Position numbers and translations under genes: made by a program. From NCBI RefSeq assembly GCF_010111755.1, contig NC_088960.1:372001-436000 (forward strand): 64,000 bases of DNA, written 5' to 3'. This stretch comes from Nakaseomyces glabratus (lineage: Eukaryota > Ascomycota > Saccharomycetes > Saccharomycetales > Saccharomycetaceae). A model generated the notes under the pieces. It did no database searches, was not told the origin of the DNA, and saw only the letters and a program-made list of their open reading frames with translations. Shown here one piece after another: positions 20,044-31,432 of this stretch (position 1 is its first letter; each line of letters begins with the position of its first letter).

Positions 20044-20781
20044 ATAGTGCAAACTGCTGCATTTTACACATCAAATCTAAGTAATAAGAAGGAATAGCAT
20101 TGGCCTTAGTTGATCCCAAGGTTCTCGCTTTGTATAAGGTTTTTAGAAGCAAAAAACAGTCAAATGTGGTAAATATACAAATAATAGTAAGGAAGCAATT
20201 CGACATATTATTGATACATAAATGGCAAAATTTCAGCGAAGAGGTGTGTCGTCGTTCCGGTACATGATCTGTTGAATTACTCTTCCAGGGACAGATCCAT
20301 CGTTTAGTTACAATGGCTCGTTTGATCATCCATTGTTTTAAAAGGATTCTGTGATCAACATTTCGAGACCCCTCACGGATATGTGATAACTAAACGGAGT
20401 TGATATGCTGTATACCTCCCTGAGCTCTACAATCATTAATGCCATTGGGATACAAAATTACTTTTAACTTCGTGACTTCGTTTGAGTACGTTGGTCGTAA
20501 ACATTATTTCGGGTCGGCACTATACAACTCATACTGTAAATTAATGTTGAACAACATTGCTAAGCCCTATTCGAACAAGGAACTCGCTCCAATTAATAAA
20601 TATTTGGATATTATTGAATTAACTATTTTTGAATCCTAGTATATATACCAACAACAATTATAAGGGCCACCATTAATGTAATGCTTTCATCAACCTCTTC
20701 TACCATACATTCTTGGCTATACATTGTTAAGAATAACGATTTATTTGCCAACTACTCACAAGCATCACCAAATAATTTATA
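20044..20781. other. DFR1-HES1 intergenic region
   Basis: 738 bp. The only forward frame of note (20439-20639, 66 codons) has no recognisable features. I looked for box C/D and H/ACA signatures and saw none that fit. Confidence 0.5.
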
Positions 20782-22083
20782 ATGACACAAGACAGAGCTA
20801 GCTCTTCCACTTGGACAACCTTTTTGAAGTCTTTGGCATCATTTAATGGTGATCTTTCCGCCTTATCAGCACCGCCTTTTATTCTTTCACCAGTTTCTCT
20901 AGTAGAATTCTGTCAATATTGGGCAGAGCACCCAGACTTATTTTTAGAACCATCATTCATCAATGAGACTAACTATAAGGAAAGAATGGGACAATGCGAC
21001 CCGGACATCGATTCTCCAGAAGCTGCTCGCATGCTGGCTGTGATAAAATGGTTTCTCTCTACTTTAAGATCACAATACAGCTCACGTAGTGAGAAGTCTG
21101 GGTCTGAAAAGAAACCATTAAACCCCTTCCTAGGTGAATTGTTTGTTGGTAAATGGGAAAGCAAGACATATCCTCATTTCGGTGAAACTATATTGCTGAG
21201 TGAACAGGTATCCCACCATCCTCCAATGTCTGCTTACAGTATATATAATGAAAAGAACAATGTCAAAATTGAGGGTTACAATAACATCAAGTCTAGCATA
21301 TCTAAGACTCTTACACTAAATGTGAAACAATATGGGCACAACTTATTGACAATTGGAGACAAAGAGACTTATTTAGTCATCCCACCGCCTTTGCATATTG
21401 AAGGTATACTAATGGCTTCTCCATTTGTTGAACTGGAAGGTAAATCATATATACAATCCACAACTGGTATGTGTTGTCAGTTCGAGTACTCCGGTAGAGG
21501 TTATTTCAGTGGACAAAAGAACTCTTTCAAAGCCAAAGTCTACAAATCTGGTGCTGATTTGAAGAACAATGGTACTCCTCTTTATGTTATATCAGGTCAA
21601 TGGTCAGGTAGCTCAAAAATTGTAAAGAATCTACCTAATGGTAAGCAATCCGCACCAGTTTTGTTCCATGACACAAACATTACCGCAACTGAAAGTCTAC
21701 AAGTGAAAACCATTGACAAACAGCATCCATTAGAAAGTAGAAGAGCATGGAAGGATGTTGCAGATGCTATTAGACTAGGTGACTACGGTTTGATCAACAA
21801 AACTAAATCTGCTCTAGAGAACAAACAAAGAGAAATGAGAAAGGAGGAAGCTGCAAATGGCACTACATGGAAGAGAAGATGGTTTAATGAGGTTGATTAC
21901 TCTCAAAACATGAAGGATAAAGATTTGTTCTTGACCTTAGCTAACGAGTTGGGATTATCGATAAAGAATGTACCAAGTGGTACTTTGGTTAATGATCGAG
22001 AGGACCAGAAGGCCAATTCTTCAGCTAAACATTGGAGATTTGACCATAGCAAGTGGGTGGCAGATGATGAAATTACAGTTTAA
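20782..22083 (+). CDS. HES1: oxysterol-binding protein homologue (Osh4/Osh5 type)
   Basis: A soluble lipid-transfer protein that exchanges sterol and PI4P between membranes. It is 433 aa (S. cerevisiae Hes1 and Kes1 are both 434) and consists only of the ORD domain, without PH or ankyrin parts. The family signature [12 protein letters not shown] (about residues 142-153) and [13 protein letters not shown] are visible. S. cerevisiae has the ohnologues KES1/OSH4 and HES1/OSH5. The name here follows position, next to DFR1 and the YOR238W homologue; sequence alone does not separate the two. Confidence 0.92.
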   Translation: MTQDRASSSTWTTFLKSLASFNGDLSALSAPPFILSPVSLVEFCQYWAEHPDLFLEPSFINETNYKERMGQCDPDIDSPEAARMLAVIKWFLSTLRSQYSSRSEKSGSEKKPLNPFLGELFVGKWESKTYPHFGETILLSEQVSHHPPMSAYSIYNEKNNVKIEGYNNIKSSISKTLTLNVKQYGHNLLTIGDKETYLVIPPPLHIEGILMASPFVELEGKSYIQSTTGMCCQFEYSGRGYFSGQKNSFKAKVYKSGADLKNNGTPLYVISGQWSGSSKIVKNLPNGKQSAPVLFHDTNITATESLQVKTIDKQHPLESRRAWKDVADAIRLGDYGLINKTKSALENKQREMRKEEAANGTTWKRRWFNEVDYSQNMKDKDLFLTLANELGLSIKNVPSGTLVNDREDQKANSSAKHWRFDHSKWVADDEITV

Positions 22084-22387
22084 TATTCGATGTCATCGGG
22101 ACATTGTTTTAAGTTTTAATAGTATACTAATAGAAGAGAATGGGAATAATTAGATTCAGGTTCCTAATATATATATACATATATGTATCTTGACATTGAG
22201 ATCATTTAATAATTTTTATAAATTAACTGGATGTAGTTAGCCTTACTTTCTTTCAATGTTGTTCTAAAGTTATCAATATTTGAAGCGATGATCTAAGACA
22301 CAGAAAAAGAGTCGGAATAGTTTAGACAACAAATCAATCTCTGGCAACACCTGGTCAAGCACTAAGCTATCCAAGTTCAAAGGCCAA
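22084..22387. other. HES1-YOR238W intergenic region
   Basis: 304 bp of AT-rich sequence with a TA-rich stretch near 22168-22188. No gene was seen. Confidence 0.5.
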
Positions 22388-23275
22388 ATGAGTTCACTTC
22401 GAAAGGATCATGCCATAATGGTCCCATGCCATTCTATTTGGAATTACTTCACCAGTTGCAGTGATTATATTCATTTAGGACAAGATCCAGAACAATGGTT
22501 TCTTGCACCATTTCAGTACGAGGGAAGAGACCATTTAAGCTTTATAAAGCATGGACTGGCAGGTTTGGATACTTTACTAAGTGATTTTGCAAATTCAACA
22601 CTTATCTTTAGTGGTTCACAAACGAAGGCAGAGGCTGGTCCAGTCTCAGAAGCACAAAGCTATCAATTGTTGATGTATAGGATAATAAAGCAATCCATTG
22701 ACGACATTAATGTAGTGAATGGCATTTTTGGCAACATTGATAGTGAGATATTGAAGCTTATTCAATCAATCATAAGTAAAATGAGAGATCAGGAAATTAC
22801 ATTAGATCAACTCTTCGAATCCCATCGGATTACTCTTGAAGAATACGCGTTAGACTCATTTGATAACCTTCTTTATTCATTAGGACAATTCCAAGCTGTG
22901 AATGGAAATTATCCTAAAAAGATGACCATTGTAGGATTTGGCTTCAAACAATCAAGATACCTGGACTTACACGCTAAGGCTATTGACTTTAAGAATATAA
23001 ACTATATTTCAATAGAGCCATCACCAACAGGATATAATTCAGAACAACTAGAGGTATATTTTAGTACTCTATCTGCTATGGAAAAAAAGAATGCAGCAGC
23101 ATTATTTCAAAATGATTATTATGGAAGAAGATCACCTTTGCTGGATAAGAAACAATCTAGGAATCCGTTCAACAAACAGCCAAAATATGAAATACTCAAT
23201 ATCCTAAAAGGACTGGAAAATTATAGCGATGAAGAATTTTTACAGAAACATATTGTTGGACATACACCATGGTAA
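22388..23275 (+). CDS. YOR238W homologue, conserved fungal protein of unknown function (DUF218-like)
   Basis: 295 aa (S. cerevisiae YOR238W 303). Visible blocks are DHAIMVPCHSIWNY near the start, LIFSGSQTKAEAGPVSEAQSY (in part) with its SGSQTK turn and acidic EA residues, and TIVGFGFKQSRYLDLHAKAI. These fit the DUF218/YdcF-like fold, in which an IxxSGG-type strand and a later strand-turn-ARxxH-like element line a pocket, but the activity is unknown. It has no signal peptide or membrane segment. It is the last gene of the inverted block, convergent with WTM2. Confidence 0.85.
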   Translation: MSSLRKDHAIMVPCHSIWNYFTSCSDYIHLGQDPEQWFLAPFQYEGRDHLSFIKHGLAGLDTLLSDFANSTLIFSGSQTKAEAGPVSEAQSYQLLMYRIIKQSIDDINVVNGIFGNIDSEILKLIQSIISKMRDQEITLDQLFESHRITLEEYALDSFDNLLYSLGQFQAVNGNYPKKMTIVGFGFKQSRYLDLHAKAIDFKNINYISIEPSPTGYNSEQLEVYFSTLSAMEKKNAAALFQNDYYGRRSPLLDKKQSRNPFNKQPKYEILNILKGLENYSDEEFLQKHIVGHTPW

Positions 23276-23445
23276 AAGATTGTACAGCATAATAAATAAC
23301 GTTCAATAACAATTTTTAGATATAAATACCGATAGACATAAATATTTAACATATTATAATAGATAGTAATGCAAAATTTAGTGCTAAAACGTAATGATAG
23401 ATAAACGTCAACACAAAGAATAAATGTTTTCAGATTGAGGATAAT
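23276..23445. other. convergent intergenic region, right inversion breakpoint
   Basis: 170 bp between the 3' ends of the YOR238W homologue and WTM2. In S. cerevisiae WTM2 is preceded by WTM1. The right breakpoint of the 12-kb inversion must lie here. The sequence is AT-rich, with no repeat shared with the left breakpoint that I could see. Confidence 0.7.
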
Positions 23446-24753
23446 TCAGTCGTTCTTACTGAATTCAGTTCCATCAAAGGGCTTGTAAACAGTAATGGAG
23501 TTCTTGGATGAAATAGTAGCGCTCAGGTCGTGCACCATAGGATGCAAAGCTACAGTGTTTCTGGAGCCGCTCTTAACACGGCTTGGTTGGCAGAACTTCA
23601 AACAGTGACTTTGTAATTCTTCTGGTTCCAAGCTTGGCAGATAATCCTCGTTGTCATCATCATTTCTAGAGAATAGATATTCCATATCCCAGTGATAAAT
23701 GTTACCGGAACCACCCACAGTGACAAATTCACTAGAAGAAGTTTCGGAAAACTTGATATCAACGACCGAATCACCACCAGAATGAAACACCTTTGCCATC
23801 TCAACTTGAATTGGGTCTTCACCATTTTGTCTGTAGGATAAATCTTGAGTTGCTTCATATGTAGCACGGGCATCCCATAATTTAATCAAACCCGTGCTGA
23901 AACCAGTTGCAAACAGGTTTTCAGTTATTGGCGAGACATCGAAAGTTGTCAATCTACCATTTTGTGGTTCACTCAAAATCCAGATTGGCTTATCATCTGT
24001 TCTAGTATCCCAAAATCTGATAACGTTATCGTCAGAGCAGGATGCAAATAGATGATTATCGAAGAATCTGACCGTGTGTGTAACTACAGTTCCAGGGACT
24101 TTCATTGTGCGTAAGATTTCACCAGGTTTGCCCGAGTTATCAATAATCTTCAAGATACTTTCTTCTTCGTAGCCGTTGCTTTGCGATTTTACAATGGTTT
24201 CACTGTCCATTGATAGAGAGAAATCAGAAACAGCCAATTCTGCTGGTTTCTGTCCAGAATGCATACTAGCAAAGCTAGTAGATGGTCCCATCATCTCCTG
24301 GACGATATGAACTGGCACTTTGCAATCGTCCTTGAACCAAGCCAAAGAACCATTCTTGGACATCGCAATCAATGCGTTGTCGTTTAAATCATCAAGGTAA
24401 GTCATCTTGGCGACAGTCTCACCTTGATATACCCACTTGGCACTGTTCACAACATCTGCATCCTGCACAATACCGTATTTACCTTCTTCAACCTTGGCAC
24501 TTTCGTCAGAGGCTTGCTCTTCAACAGGAGTGTATGGCAGGATGTCCAAAGGGAAAACACCTTTGAACTCGTATATGTCACTGCCTTGAGAGTATATCAA
24601 AGTAGTAGAGAAGTTCTTGTTGCTCTTGTCTGGAATAACATCGTGTCTCCAAGCCAGCGTTCTGTCAGCATGCCCAGCACTGAGCTTGTTCACAAACTTT
24701 GGCGTGAACTCAGAAATGTGCTGGTAAAGGTTAGGCCTTCTGTTATGTAGCAT
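23446..24753 (-). CDS. WTM2: WD40-repeat transcriptional modulator, WTM2-like
   Basis: 435 aa, paralogous to the gene at 11443-12705. Propeller blades are seen in CSDDNVIRFWDTR, FATGFSTGLIKLWDARA and VGGSGNIYHWDME, with the shared block VPVHIVQEMMGPST. It is named WTM2 by position, next to MCP1 as in S. cerevisiae. UME1, the more distant third family member, is less likely because of its different synteny. Compared with the other copy it has an acidic insert after residue 80 and a more AT-rich codon choice, so the two copies have diverged in expression level or age under selection. Confidence 0.88.
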   Translation of the reverse strand: MLHNRRPNLYQHISEFTPKFVNKLSAGHADRTLAWRHDVIPDKSNKNFSTTLIYSQGSDIYEFKGVFPLDILPYTPVEEQASDESAKVEEGKYGIVQDADVVNSAKWVYQGETVAKMTYLDDLNDNALIAMSKNGSLAWFKDDCKVPVHIVQEMMGPSTSFASMHSGQKPAELAVSDFSLSMDSETIVKSQSNGYEEESILKIIDNSGKPGEILRTMKVPGTVVTHTVRFFDNHLFASCSDDNVIRFWDTRTDDKPIWILSEPQNGRLTTFDVSPITENLFATGFSTGLIKLWDARATYEATQDLSYRQNGEDPIQVEMAKVFHSGGDSVVDIKFSETSSSEFVTVGGSGNIYHWDMEYLFSRNDDDNEDYLPSLEPEELQSHCLKFCQPSRVKSGSRNTVALHPMVHDLSATISSKNSITVYKPFDGTEFSKND

Positions 24754-25910
24754 CTTACTTACAGTCTAGTATCTGTATTACCCACTGGTTTCACTCGTTA
24801 TGTCCCAAGTCCAAGTGCTCCTCCACTAGAGAACCTCTAAAAGCCCAGATAAATACTATATAAATATAACTAAAATTTTACCATCCACCAGACGTCCCCA
24901 CACCCCCTCTCTCTCCTCCTGGCAAGGGCCTTGGGTGTCTGATTCAGAATCAATCGATGTACCAATACTGATTCTCTTCGCAAATGGGAACAATGGGTAC
25001 TCAGTTCCTCGATACCGAAGTTTCTTTCTTTTTTTTTCTTGTGCTTTCCTTCCAAGAATTTTTAAAGTTGCACAGCGTCTTCTAAGCCGAAGAAAGAAGC
25101 TTTCTCCAAGGGTGTACGAACCTCTCTGTGCCTAATTTAGCTATTAATACTTTTCGTTTCTTTTTTTTCCTGCTGAGAAGCCGATCTCGATGAGTAAGCA
25201 TGTTCTATGCAGCTTACAGAGCTAATATCAGTCAGCCGGGGCCAGTTCAGTGGAATAAGTATTGTCGGAAGTGGTACAAGAATGGAGTATGGTCTCTTAT
25301 GGTTGTAGTGAATAGTTGGACTGATCGTAATACAAGTACGTTTGAAGGATATAGTATACAACGCTTACCCGAGGGTATTATTGCCGGGTACAGTAGTCTT
25401 GAAGAAGGAGTTGGTACAAGTAGAGCAATAGTGTATGAGCCACATATACAATACAGTTACAAACAGCTTGTTGGGACTATCTCAAACAGTATATATCCGC
25501 CAAAATTCGGAATCACATGCCTAAGTTTTGACACACGACTACCCTAATTTAACTCCCCTTTGCTCATCACTTCCCCCCTCGACAAAGAGAACACTCATCC
25601 TCAAGTCTGGTAAATGTCAAAGTACCATTGTAATTTCTCCATCCCACTCGGATTTCGAGTTCCATTCTATCAACTTATATTATATTTCTTGAACGGGTTT
25701 CATTTATCGGTTTTAAGGGGGGGTGAAGCGGTCCCAGTTGTTAAATTGATCATTGCCAAAGCTGTCCAATTATATTAGATACATGTATCCCCTTATTAAA
25801 TTCCATATTGTTGCATAGTATATAAATACAAGTATAATTTCATAGTTATTTGGTATATAGATGATCCTTTGTACCACACCAAGACTAAAACATAAAAACA
25901 ACTATAAAAA
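24754..25910. other. WTM2-MCP1 intergenic region
   Basis: 1157 bp between divergent genes. It contains a T-rich tract (25022-25041) and one unexplained 115-codon forward frame (listed separately). No RNA gene was recognised. Confidence 0.5.
25200..25547 (+). CDS. possible orphan small gene
   Basis: A 115-codon ATG frame rich in aromatic residues (many Tyr and Trp, for example RKWYKNGVWSLMVVVNSW). I recognise no homologue, and the S. cerevisiae WTM2-MCP1 interval has no gene. It could be chance in a GC-moderate promoter, a young gene, or an eroded one. Low confidence. Confidence 0.15.
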   Translation: MFYAAYRANISQPGPVQWNKYCRKWYKNGVWSLMVVVNSWTDRNTSTFEGYSIQRLPEGIIAGYSSLEEGVGTSRAIVYEPHIQYSYKQLVGTISNSIYPPKFGITCLSFDTRLP

Positions 25911-26777
25911 ATGTCTAAGAATCTTAAAGAAGTATCACCTACACCACTAAAACCAGACGAGAGGCCTATCTCTTACAACCCTAGAAAGATCCTGGGTATT
26001 GAGGTCTCCACTACTACTGTGGTTCATGCTTTGTTCAAGCTACAAAGACTATCGATTGTGCCAATGGCACTATATTTCCCGGTCCATGCGGTTAATACGA
26101 TGATTACACCATTGGTTAACCCAGAGACTGCCCCAGACTCGTTCCTGACCGCAGTACACAAGTGGGTTCCTCAGGCTGCGTCCAAGATACTGATCGCTTC
26201 ATTGCTAACCCACATTGCAAGCGGCGTCTTGCTACGTGGCTGGAAGCTTTACAAGAGTCATGTGCTGAAGGAGAAATACCATCTCCACCACCAGCACAAA
26301 CATACCACATCTCAAGATGACATTGGATTGACTGGTGGTATTTCTGGCTACTTGTTTGGAATTTACAAACAGTTCACTCTTTCACCTTTGTCAATGTCCG
26401 GATATGTTCTAACACCATTAGTGCTATATCACTTGCTGATAATGAAATGGGTTCCAGAGAGTTTGGGTGAGCCTGCCACAGGGTTCGACTTTGTCAAACA
26501 GCTGTTGAGAGCTAGTGAGTGGTGGATTCGTTGGTTTGCCGGTATAATTCCGCTATCCGCGTTAATTTCTGCCGCTTCTTATCATATTGTTGCTGGAGCT
26601 TGTAGATTGCTCGATGTCAAAGACATGAAGAAGAGAAAGAACGCTTCCAGGATTATCTCTGGTTTGAGTATTGCCGGATTTTTATCGATTCTAAGACTAT
26701 CAAATGCCAAGTCATTCTCATCTGACTGGTCTCAATTTAATGATATTTTCACTAAATTAAATTTCTTGAGAACTTGA
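25911..26777 (+). CDS. MCP1: mitochondrial membrane protein Mcp1
   Basis: The S. cerevisiae relative is a mitochondrial outer-membrane protein that recruits Vps13 and suppresses loss of ERMES lipid transfer. It is 288 aa (S. cerevisiae 302). It has two related blocks (DUF1691-type) with several hydrophobic helices: about residues 38-60, 85-105, 165-185 and 205-230. The N-terminus carries a Pro-rich stretch (SPTPLKPDERPISYNP) that fits a Vps13-binding PxP-type motif, which is inference. It keeps the S. cerevisiae order next to HER1. Confidence 0.9.
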   Translation: MSKNLKEVSPTPLKPDERPISYNPRKILGIEVSTTTVVHALFKLQRLSIVPMALYFPVHAVNTMITPLVNPETAPDSFLTAVHKWVPQAASKILIASLLTHIASGVLLRGWKLYKSHVLKEKYHLHHQHKHTTSQDDIGLTGGISGYLFGIYKQFTLSPLSMSGYVLTPLVLYHLLIMKWVPESLGEPATGFDFVKQLLRASEWWIRWFAGIIPLSALISAASYHIVAGACRLLDVKDMKKRKNASRIISGLSIAGFLSILRLSNAKSFSSDWSQFNDIFTKLNFLRT

Positions 26778-27167
26778 GTTTACAATAGAAATGAATTGAA
26801 AACAACATTAAAAAAGCTCTCTATTATACTACTGTATATTGTGGTCTCCCATATAGTGGCTCTAAATATCGTATGCGAATTATATAAAATTTTTTAAATG
26901 CAGGGCATTAAATTATATATTATTGACTGATTCTAATGAACATGATTAATTAAATGAATTTTGAATATTAACATAGTTATTCCATACAACTGGGACTAAA
27001 GCGGCTCTAAATACTCCACTCATGCTTAATAAATGTACTTCGTGAACGTTTATCAACATAATAATATAAACTGATGTCTCATGAACACATAACAGTAAAC
27101 AATATAAATAAAGTAGAATGGATGCAGCATAAAGAAGAAAATTGAAAAAAAAACAAAATAAAATAAA
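26778..27167. other. convergent MCP1/HER1 intergenic region
   Basis: 390 bp of AT-rich 3' sequence between two convergent genes, with an A-rich run (27144-27168) at the HER1 stop. No gene was seen. Confidence 0.5.
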
Positions 27168-30100
27168 TCATTGCTTGCTAGTTCTCTTTTGTGATATAGA
27201 GTTTAATAGCTCATCATACTTCTCTGTCACCAATTCATCCGTTTTAGAATCGGTAGAAGTTGATCTTCCAGAAGCTTCGGTATTACCCTCAGATGCGTTG
27301 CGTGAAGTATAGTCCACATCTTGAGCTCCCAAAATGGGGAACGGTTTCAAGGACTCACCATAGATTTTCTTCAAACCATGATCATCCTTACTAACTTTCT
27401 TTATTAGATCCTCGATACTATCAATACCTTTAGCCTTGATAATAGCTTCTCTTAATTCATTACCTGAAGGCACAGTTTGTATTTTTGGCACAGTAACTCT
27501 TTCTGGTGCATTAGTGTTTTCCGATACATTAGGAGTTTTTTCAGGTCCACTTTTCTTATCATCGGTATCAGGATTAGTAGTCCCCTTCTGGTGAACAAAA
27601 AAACCCCACTTATGGAATTCACCTTCTTCATGCTCCTGCTTCTTAACTAACAAGGAAGTACTTGATGAGGTTTTATAAAGTAGCGCTTTACCAGTTGTCG
27701 CATCCACAACCTTTCCTGATTCGGTAGCCATAGAATGTGGTATTTGACTAGCATCCACATCTGGGGACTTAGGTGAATGGTGACTAGCAAACCCAAATAT
27801 CCTATCAGAATCCAAGTGTTTTAGGAATGGACGGATGTGACTCGTATTAGTGGAGTTATTTTTTTCATCAGCGCTGTCGTTACTGTCATCGGCAAAATTG
27901 GCCTTTCCAATCAATTCGGCTTCAGGGGTCTCCATAATTTTCATTGACGAAGTTGATGCAAATAGTTGCATTATGTTGGATAAATTTTTTTCTAGCAAAA
28001 CTAATCTTAACAAGTTTTCCTTCTCTTTTAATGGTAATGTACCAGTTTCTCGTTTCTCAAACATAATATCGATCTTCTTTTGGACTTCATAATGTAAACT
28101 TTCAATCTTCTCAACAAATTTCTTTAGTAAATACATTTTTGTTGGATCTGATTGGTCTCCCAAATTACTAGTCAAACGATGCAATATTCCTTCTGCGTTT
28201 TCAGAAATGACTTTACCATCAAACAACAAATCATCTTGTGATGTTACTTCATCCTGAGAAAAGTTTGAATCAATAGTTTTTTTCATGTTAATCATCAATG
28301 TTACTGCTATTCTAGATTGAATTTCATCTGATATATCACCATAATCAACGTCCAAACCCAATAAGGTTGATCTATCTCTACAAAATCCATACAATGTTGC
28401 TCCTAAAGTCCGGGCTGCAAATTCTTTCGTTGATTTATCATCCGATCCATCTTCCTTCTCTTGATCCTTGATAGCTTCAGGGTATGTGAGTTCGTTTTTC
28501 ATTGAAACATGTGCCAGTTTGGGACATTTTTGCAGTATCTCACAAAGCATGATACATTGTTTATATGTCAAACAATTTGAATCAAAGTGTATTCTCTGAA
28601 GAGATGGAAATAAAGGCAAATACTTGTAGAGATATGCAAATACCGAAGGAAACATCTCTGGTATGTTACTCATATCCAAAAATCTTAAATTAGGAAGCCT
28701 AGACAGGTACTTCAACAACGATCCAATATTTTGAGTACATGAAAACGAAGAGCTGTTTAGTGTGAAATATTCCAAGTTATTGTAAGGTAACGTTGAAAGT
28801 TTGTCAATGATAATATGGATATAAGGCTCCAATTCATTAAATCCCAAGTCAACACCTTGAACACTGAATTGAGAAATAACATCAAATAGAAATGACATAC
28901 ATTTTTCTGAGAAAGATGCAGCTGCCATACCAAGTCTTTTATTTGGACTTGAATTTTTACTAGCAAAAGTTAGCAACAAATCTTGATAGTCATCAAAACT
29001 CATTTCATCAAAATGGACACCATTCAACAACAACTCTTCTAAAGGTCTCCCAGTGCGTTCACGTAATACATTGCAGAACAATTTCCAGTTCATATTATGG
29101 CGATAACATTCTGCGGGTAGATCAGGCTTAATCTTTGTCTGGGAAAGATCGAGGCGAATAATGGACTTGTTAACCAATAAAAATTTACAAAGCATCTCCC
29201 AGTCCTTGGAACTTAAAACAACATTACGAATGCCCAGCTTTTCTATGGATTTTGAGTTAATTAAAGAGGACAATACAATTTGGATCATATCTGAATTTAG
29301 TGCAACATTATCAAAAACAACAACTTGAATAGGCGTAATTGAAATAAAATCACAGAAAGAAAGAATATCAATGAGTGTAGGTTTAGGATTCAAAAACTTA
29401 AGAGTTTGTAAGGGAGCAGTCTTACCTTTTACTTGCCTTAAAGTTGATGGAATAGGCAATATTTCTCTTAGATGACAACATCTTGTGTATACAACATCCA
29501 AAGGTAGCTCATGATGATGTTGATGTAGATCAGGGTTTGAGTTTACCTGAGACGTCGAAGAGTCATAACCTTCTGTCTCAAAAAAAGTTTCGTGAGCATG
29601 TATAGGTTTATCAATTGTCAGTTCAGCTACACGCGAGTCAAGAGCAACAGTGGGATCAGAGTCGATCACAGACGCTTCAGTTGGACTTGAAGGGCTCAAA
29701 ACTTTGTTAACAACAGCGTTATGTGCCGCTTCAAAAAGGGAGCCAGATCTAATTCTATAACCAGTCACCTCGTTGGCAATTCTCTCAGCTACTCGATGAG
29801 CTTCTAGTTGCTGCCTCTCTGACTCTTTCTGCAACCTCTTGTAGTTTTCCAAAACCATTTTGTACTCCTGTGAATCCTTGCTATATTTACGTTTTGGGGC
29901 AGAAGAGGCTTTATTATCTGAAGTCGTAGTAATACCTACAGATATCTTAGGTTCTTCGCTGATCATGTCTTCAGGCACCACGATATCTCCCATCTTGGGT
30001 TTCCTGGAAGGAAGCTGTTGTGCTGGTTCATGATGGAATTTGTCCAAGGCAAAAGAGACTCTCTTCAAGTCAATTTTATTCAATTTTTCAATCGATTCTT

Positions 30101-30764
30101 TGTCTCTGCTTTGCCCTTGGTCATGATGACTATGGTGATGTTTTGAGCTTTCAATTCTTTCATCGAGTGGATCCATGGAGGGAGAAGGCGAGCCCCTTGA
30201 GATTGGAGCCGCGTGACTCTCAGAATTGGACTGTCCAAAATGAAATAATCTAAGTGGTGAGCTAGGAGACTTCGGTTCGTGGGATTTAGGCTTTTCACGG
30301 TTGACGTTGATGTTAATTGGTACAGAAGCGGTTGGGGACGCAGAGGAAGTACTGGTTTTCACCGACACGGGTGACTTCGCACTCGACTGTGGGGGTTTCT
30401 TATCAGTACTGTCGCTCTTCTTACCGAATAGTGACCCAAATATGGATTTCTTCTTCTCCTTCTCGCTGTGGGACACGCTGTGCCTCCTTGAGTAATCCGT
30501 AGCGGGCGCCTCCCGTTGCGCACTTTTGTCATTCGAGAGGTCACCGTTTGAGATTGAGCTAGACCTGGGTCGCCTCCTCGCCACGCCCTCTGGCATGGTC
30601 TCCCGCACAGAGATCGTAGCCCTCCTCCCGAGCCTGTTCCCGTCCATGGGATCGCTGCGCATGGGATCCACACTCCCTGCCTTGGGCAGCTTGCGCTTCT
30701 TCCCCTTGTACAGCCACTCTATCTGCACATCTACCTGGTTCTTGAGCACTTCAATCGAAGCCAT
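27168..30764 (-). CDS. HER1: HER1/GIP3 family protein
   Basis: 1198 aa (S. cerevisiae Her1 about 1246). Its role is poorly defined; Her1 was linked to ER remodelling, and its ohnologue Gip3 to the PP1 phosphatase Glc7. The N-terminal 400 residues are basic, Ser/Pro-rich and low in complexity, with a KRVSFALDKF segment that resembles an RVxF-type PP1 docking site (RVSF). The middle (about 420-800) has leucine-rich-repeat-like units such as LRFLDMSNIPEMFP and LQRIHFDSNCLT. The C-terminus is acidic with a short coiled coil. It is named HER1 by synteny with MCP1 and ISU; GIP3 cannot be excluded from sequence alone. Confidence 0.85.
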   Translation of the reverse strand: MASIEVLKNQVDVQIEWLYKGKKRKLPKAGSVDPMRSDPMDGNRLGRRATISVRETMPEGVARRRPRSSSISNGDLSNDKSAQREAPATDYSRRHSVSHSEKEKKKSIFGSLFGKKSDSTDKKPPQSSAKSPVSVKTSTSSASPTASVPININVNREKPKSHEPKSPSSPLRLFHFGQSNSESHAAPISRGSPSPSMDPLDERIESSKHHHSHHDQGQSRDKESIEKLNKIDLKRVSFALDKFHHEPAQQLPSRKPKMGDIVVPEDMISEEPKISVGITTTSDNKASSAPKRKYSKDSQEYKMVLENYKRLQKESERQQLEAHRVAERIANEVTGYRIRSGSLFEAAHNAVVNKVLSPSSPTEASVIDSDPTVALDSRVAELTIDKPIHAHETFFETEGYDSSTSQVNSNPDLHQHHHELPLDVVYTRCCHLREILPIPSTLRQVKGKTAPLQTLKFLNPKPTLIDILSFCDFISITPIQVVVFDNVALNSDMIQIVLSSLINSKSIEKLGIRNVVLSSKDWEMLCKFLLVNKSIIRLDLSQTKIKPDLPAECYRHNMNWKLFCNVLRERTGRPLEELLLNGVHFDEMSFDDYQDLLLTFASKNSSPNKRLGMAAASFSEKCMSFLFDVISQFSVQGVDLGFNELEPYIHIIIDKLSTLPYNNLEYFTLNSSSFSCTQNIGSLLKYLSRLPNLRFLDMSNIPEMFPSVFAYLYKYLPLFPSLQRIHFDSNCLTYKQCIMLCEILQKCPKLAHVSMKNELTYPEAIKDQEKEDGSDDKSTKEFAARTLGATLYGFCRDRSTLLGLDVDYGDISDEIQSRIAVTLMINMKKTIDSNFSQDEVTSQDDLLFDGKVISENAEGILHRLTSNLGDQSDPTKMYLLKKFVEKIESLHYEVQKKIDIMFEKRETGTLPLKEKENLLRLVLLEKNLSNIMQLFASTSSMKIMETPEAELIGKANFADDSNDSADEKNNSTNTSHIRPFLKHLDSDRIFGFASHHSPKSPDVDASQIPHSMATESGKVVDATTGKALLYKTSSSTSLLVKKQEHEEGEFHKWGFFVHQKGTTNPDTDDKKSGPEKTPNVSENTNAPERVTVPKIQTVPSGNELREAIIKAKGIDSIEDLIKKVSKDDHGLKKIYGESLKPFPILGAQDVDYTSRNASEGNTEASGRSTSTDSKTDELVTEKYDELLNSISQKRTSKQ

Positions 30765-30969
30765 CGTTGGTGCTTTCCTTTACCCAGTATGCCTAGTAAC
30801 AAATTAAACTAACCTATGTATATATATATTTAAACTTGAAGGCTGTAGCCACGGACGTCCAGATCACCCCTTTTATCATGCAGTAGAAATAACGCAAGAA
30901 TCAGCAATAATAGCCAATGCTCATGATCGTCACAGGGACTGAACAACTGACCAACTGACCCAGCTGAAG

Positions 30970-31011
30970 TGAGCAATAGAGCAATTGAGAATAGAGCAAT
31001 TGAGCAATAGA
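30970..31011. repeat. short interspersed gagcaat repeats
   Basis: Five near-copies of gagcaat(t/a)ga in 42 bp upstream of HER1. No function is assigned. Confidence 0.6.
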
Positions 31012-31432
31012 ACAAAAGCAAGAACAGTTGACAGTTGACACATCTGCTGACAGTTGCGATGAGCAATTGTATGACGGGGGGAACACCACAATGGGGACCC
31101 AGAGAGTAAAAGCTTGGACCAATCAAAACAGAGAGTGGGTGGGATGACTCTATCAGGAAAGTGAAAGCGTGGGATGTAGGTGTCTATCCTATCTTATTGC
31201 ACGTATATCATATGATATTACACTATAAAGTGATGTATGACGCATATTACAGACACCCAGACACCGCACACATACACACACTTTGCTATCTGTATTTCAG
31301 TTTTTGCTCACTTGTACGGGTGTTTGAATACCCCACCTAGTGTGTTGTGCGTGTATCTCTGAGGCCCCATTACTGGCTTCCCATTGTTCTGTCTCGAGGG
31401 CAGCGAGATCCAGGATTTGTCAGCAGAGCAGT

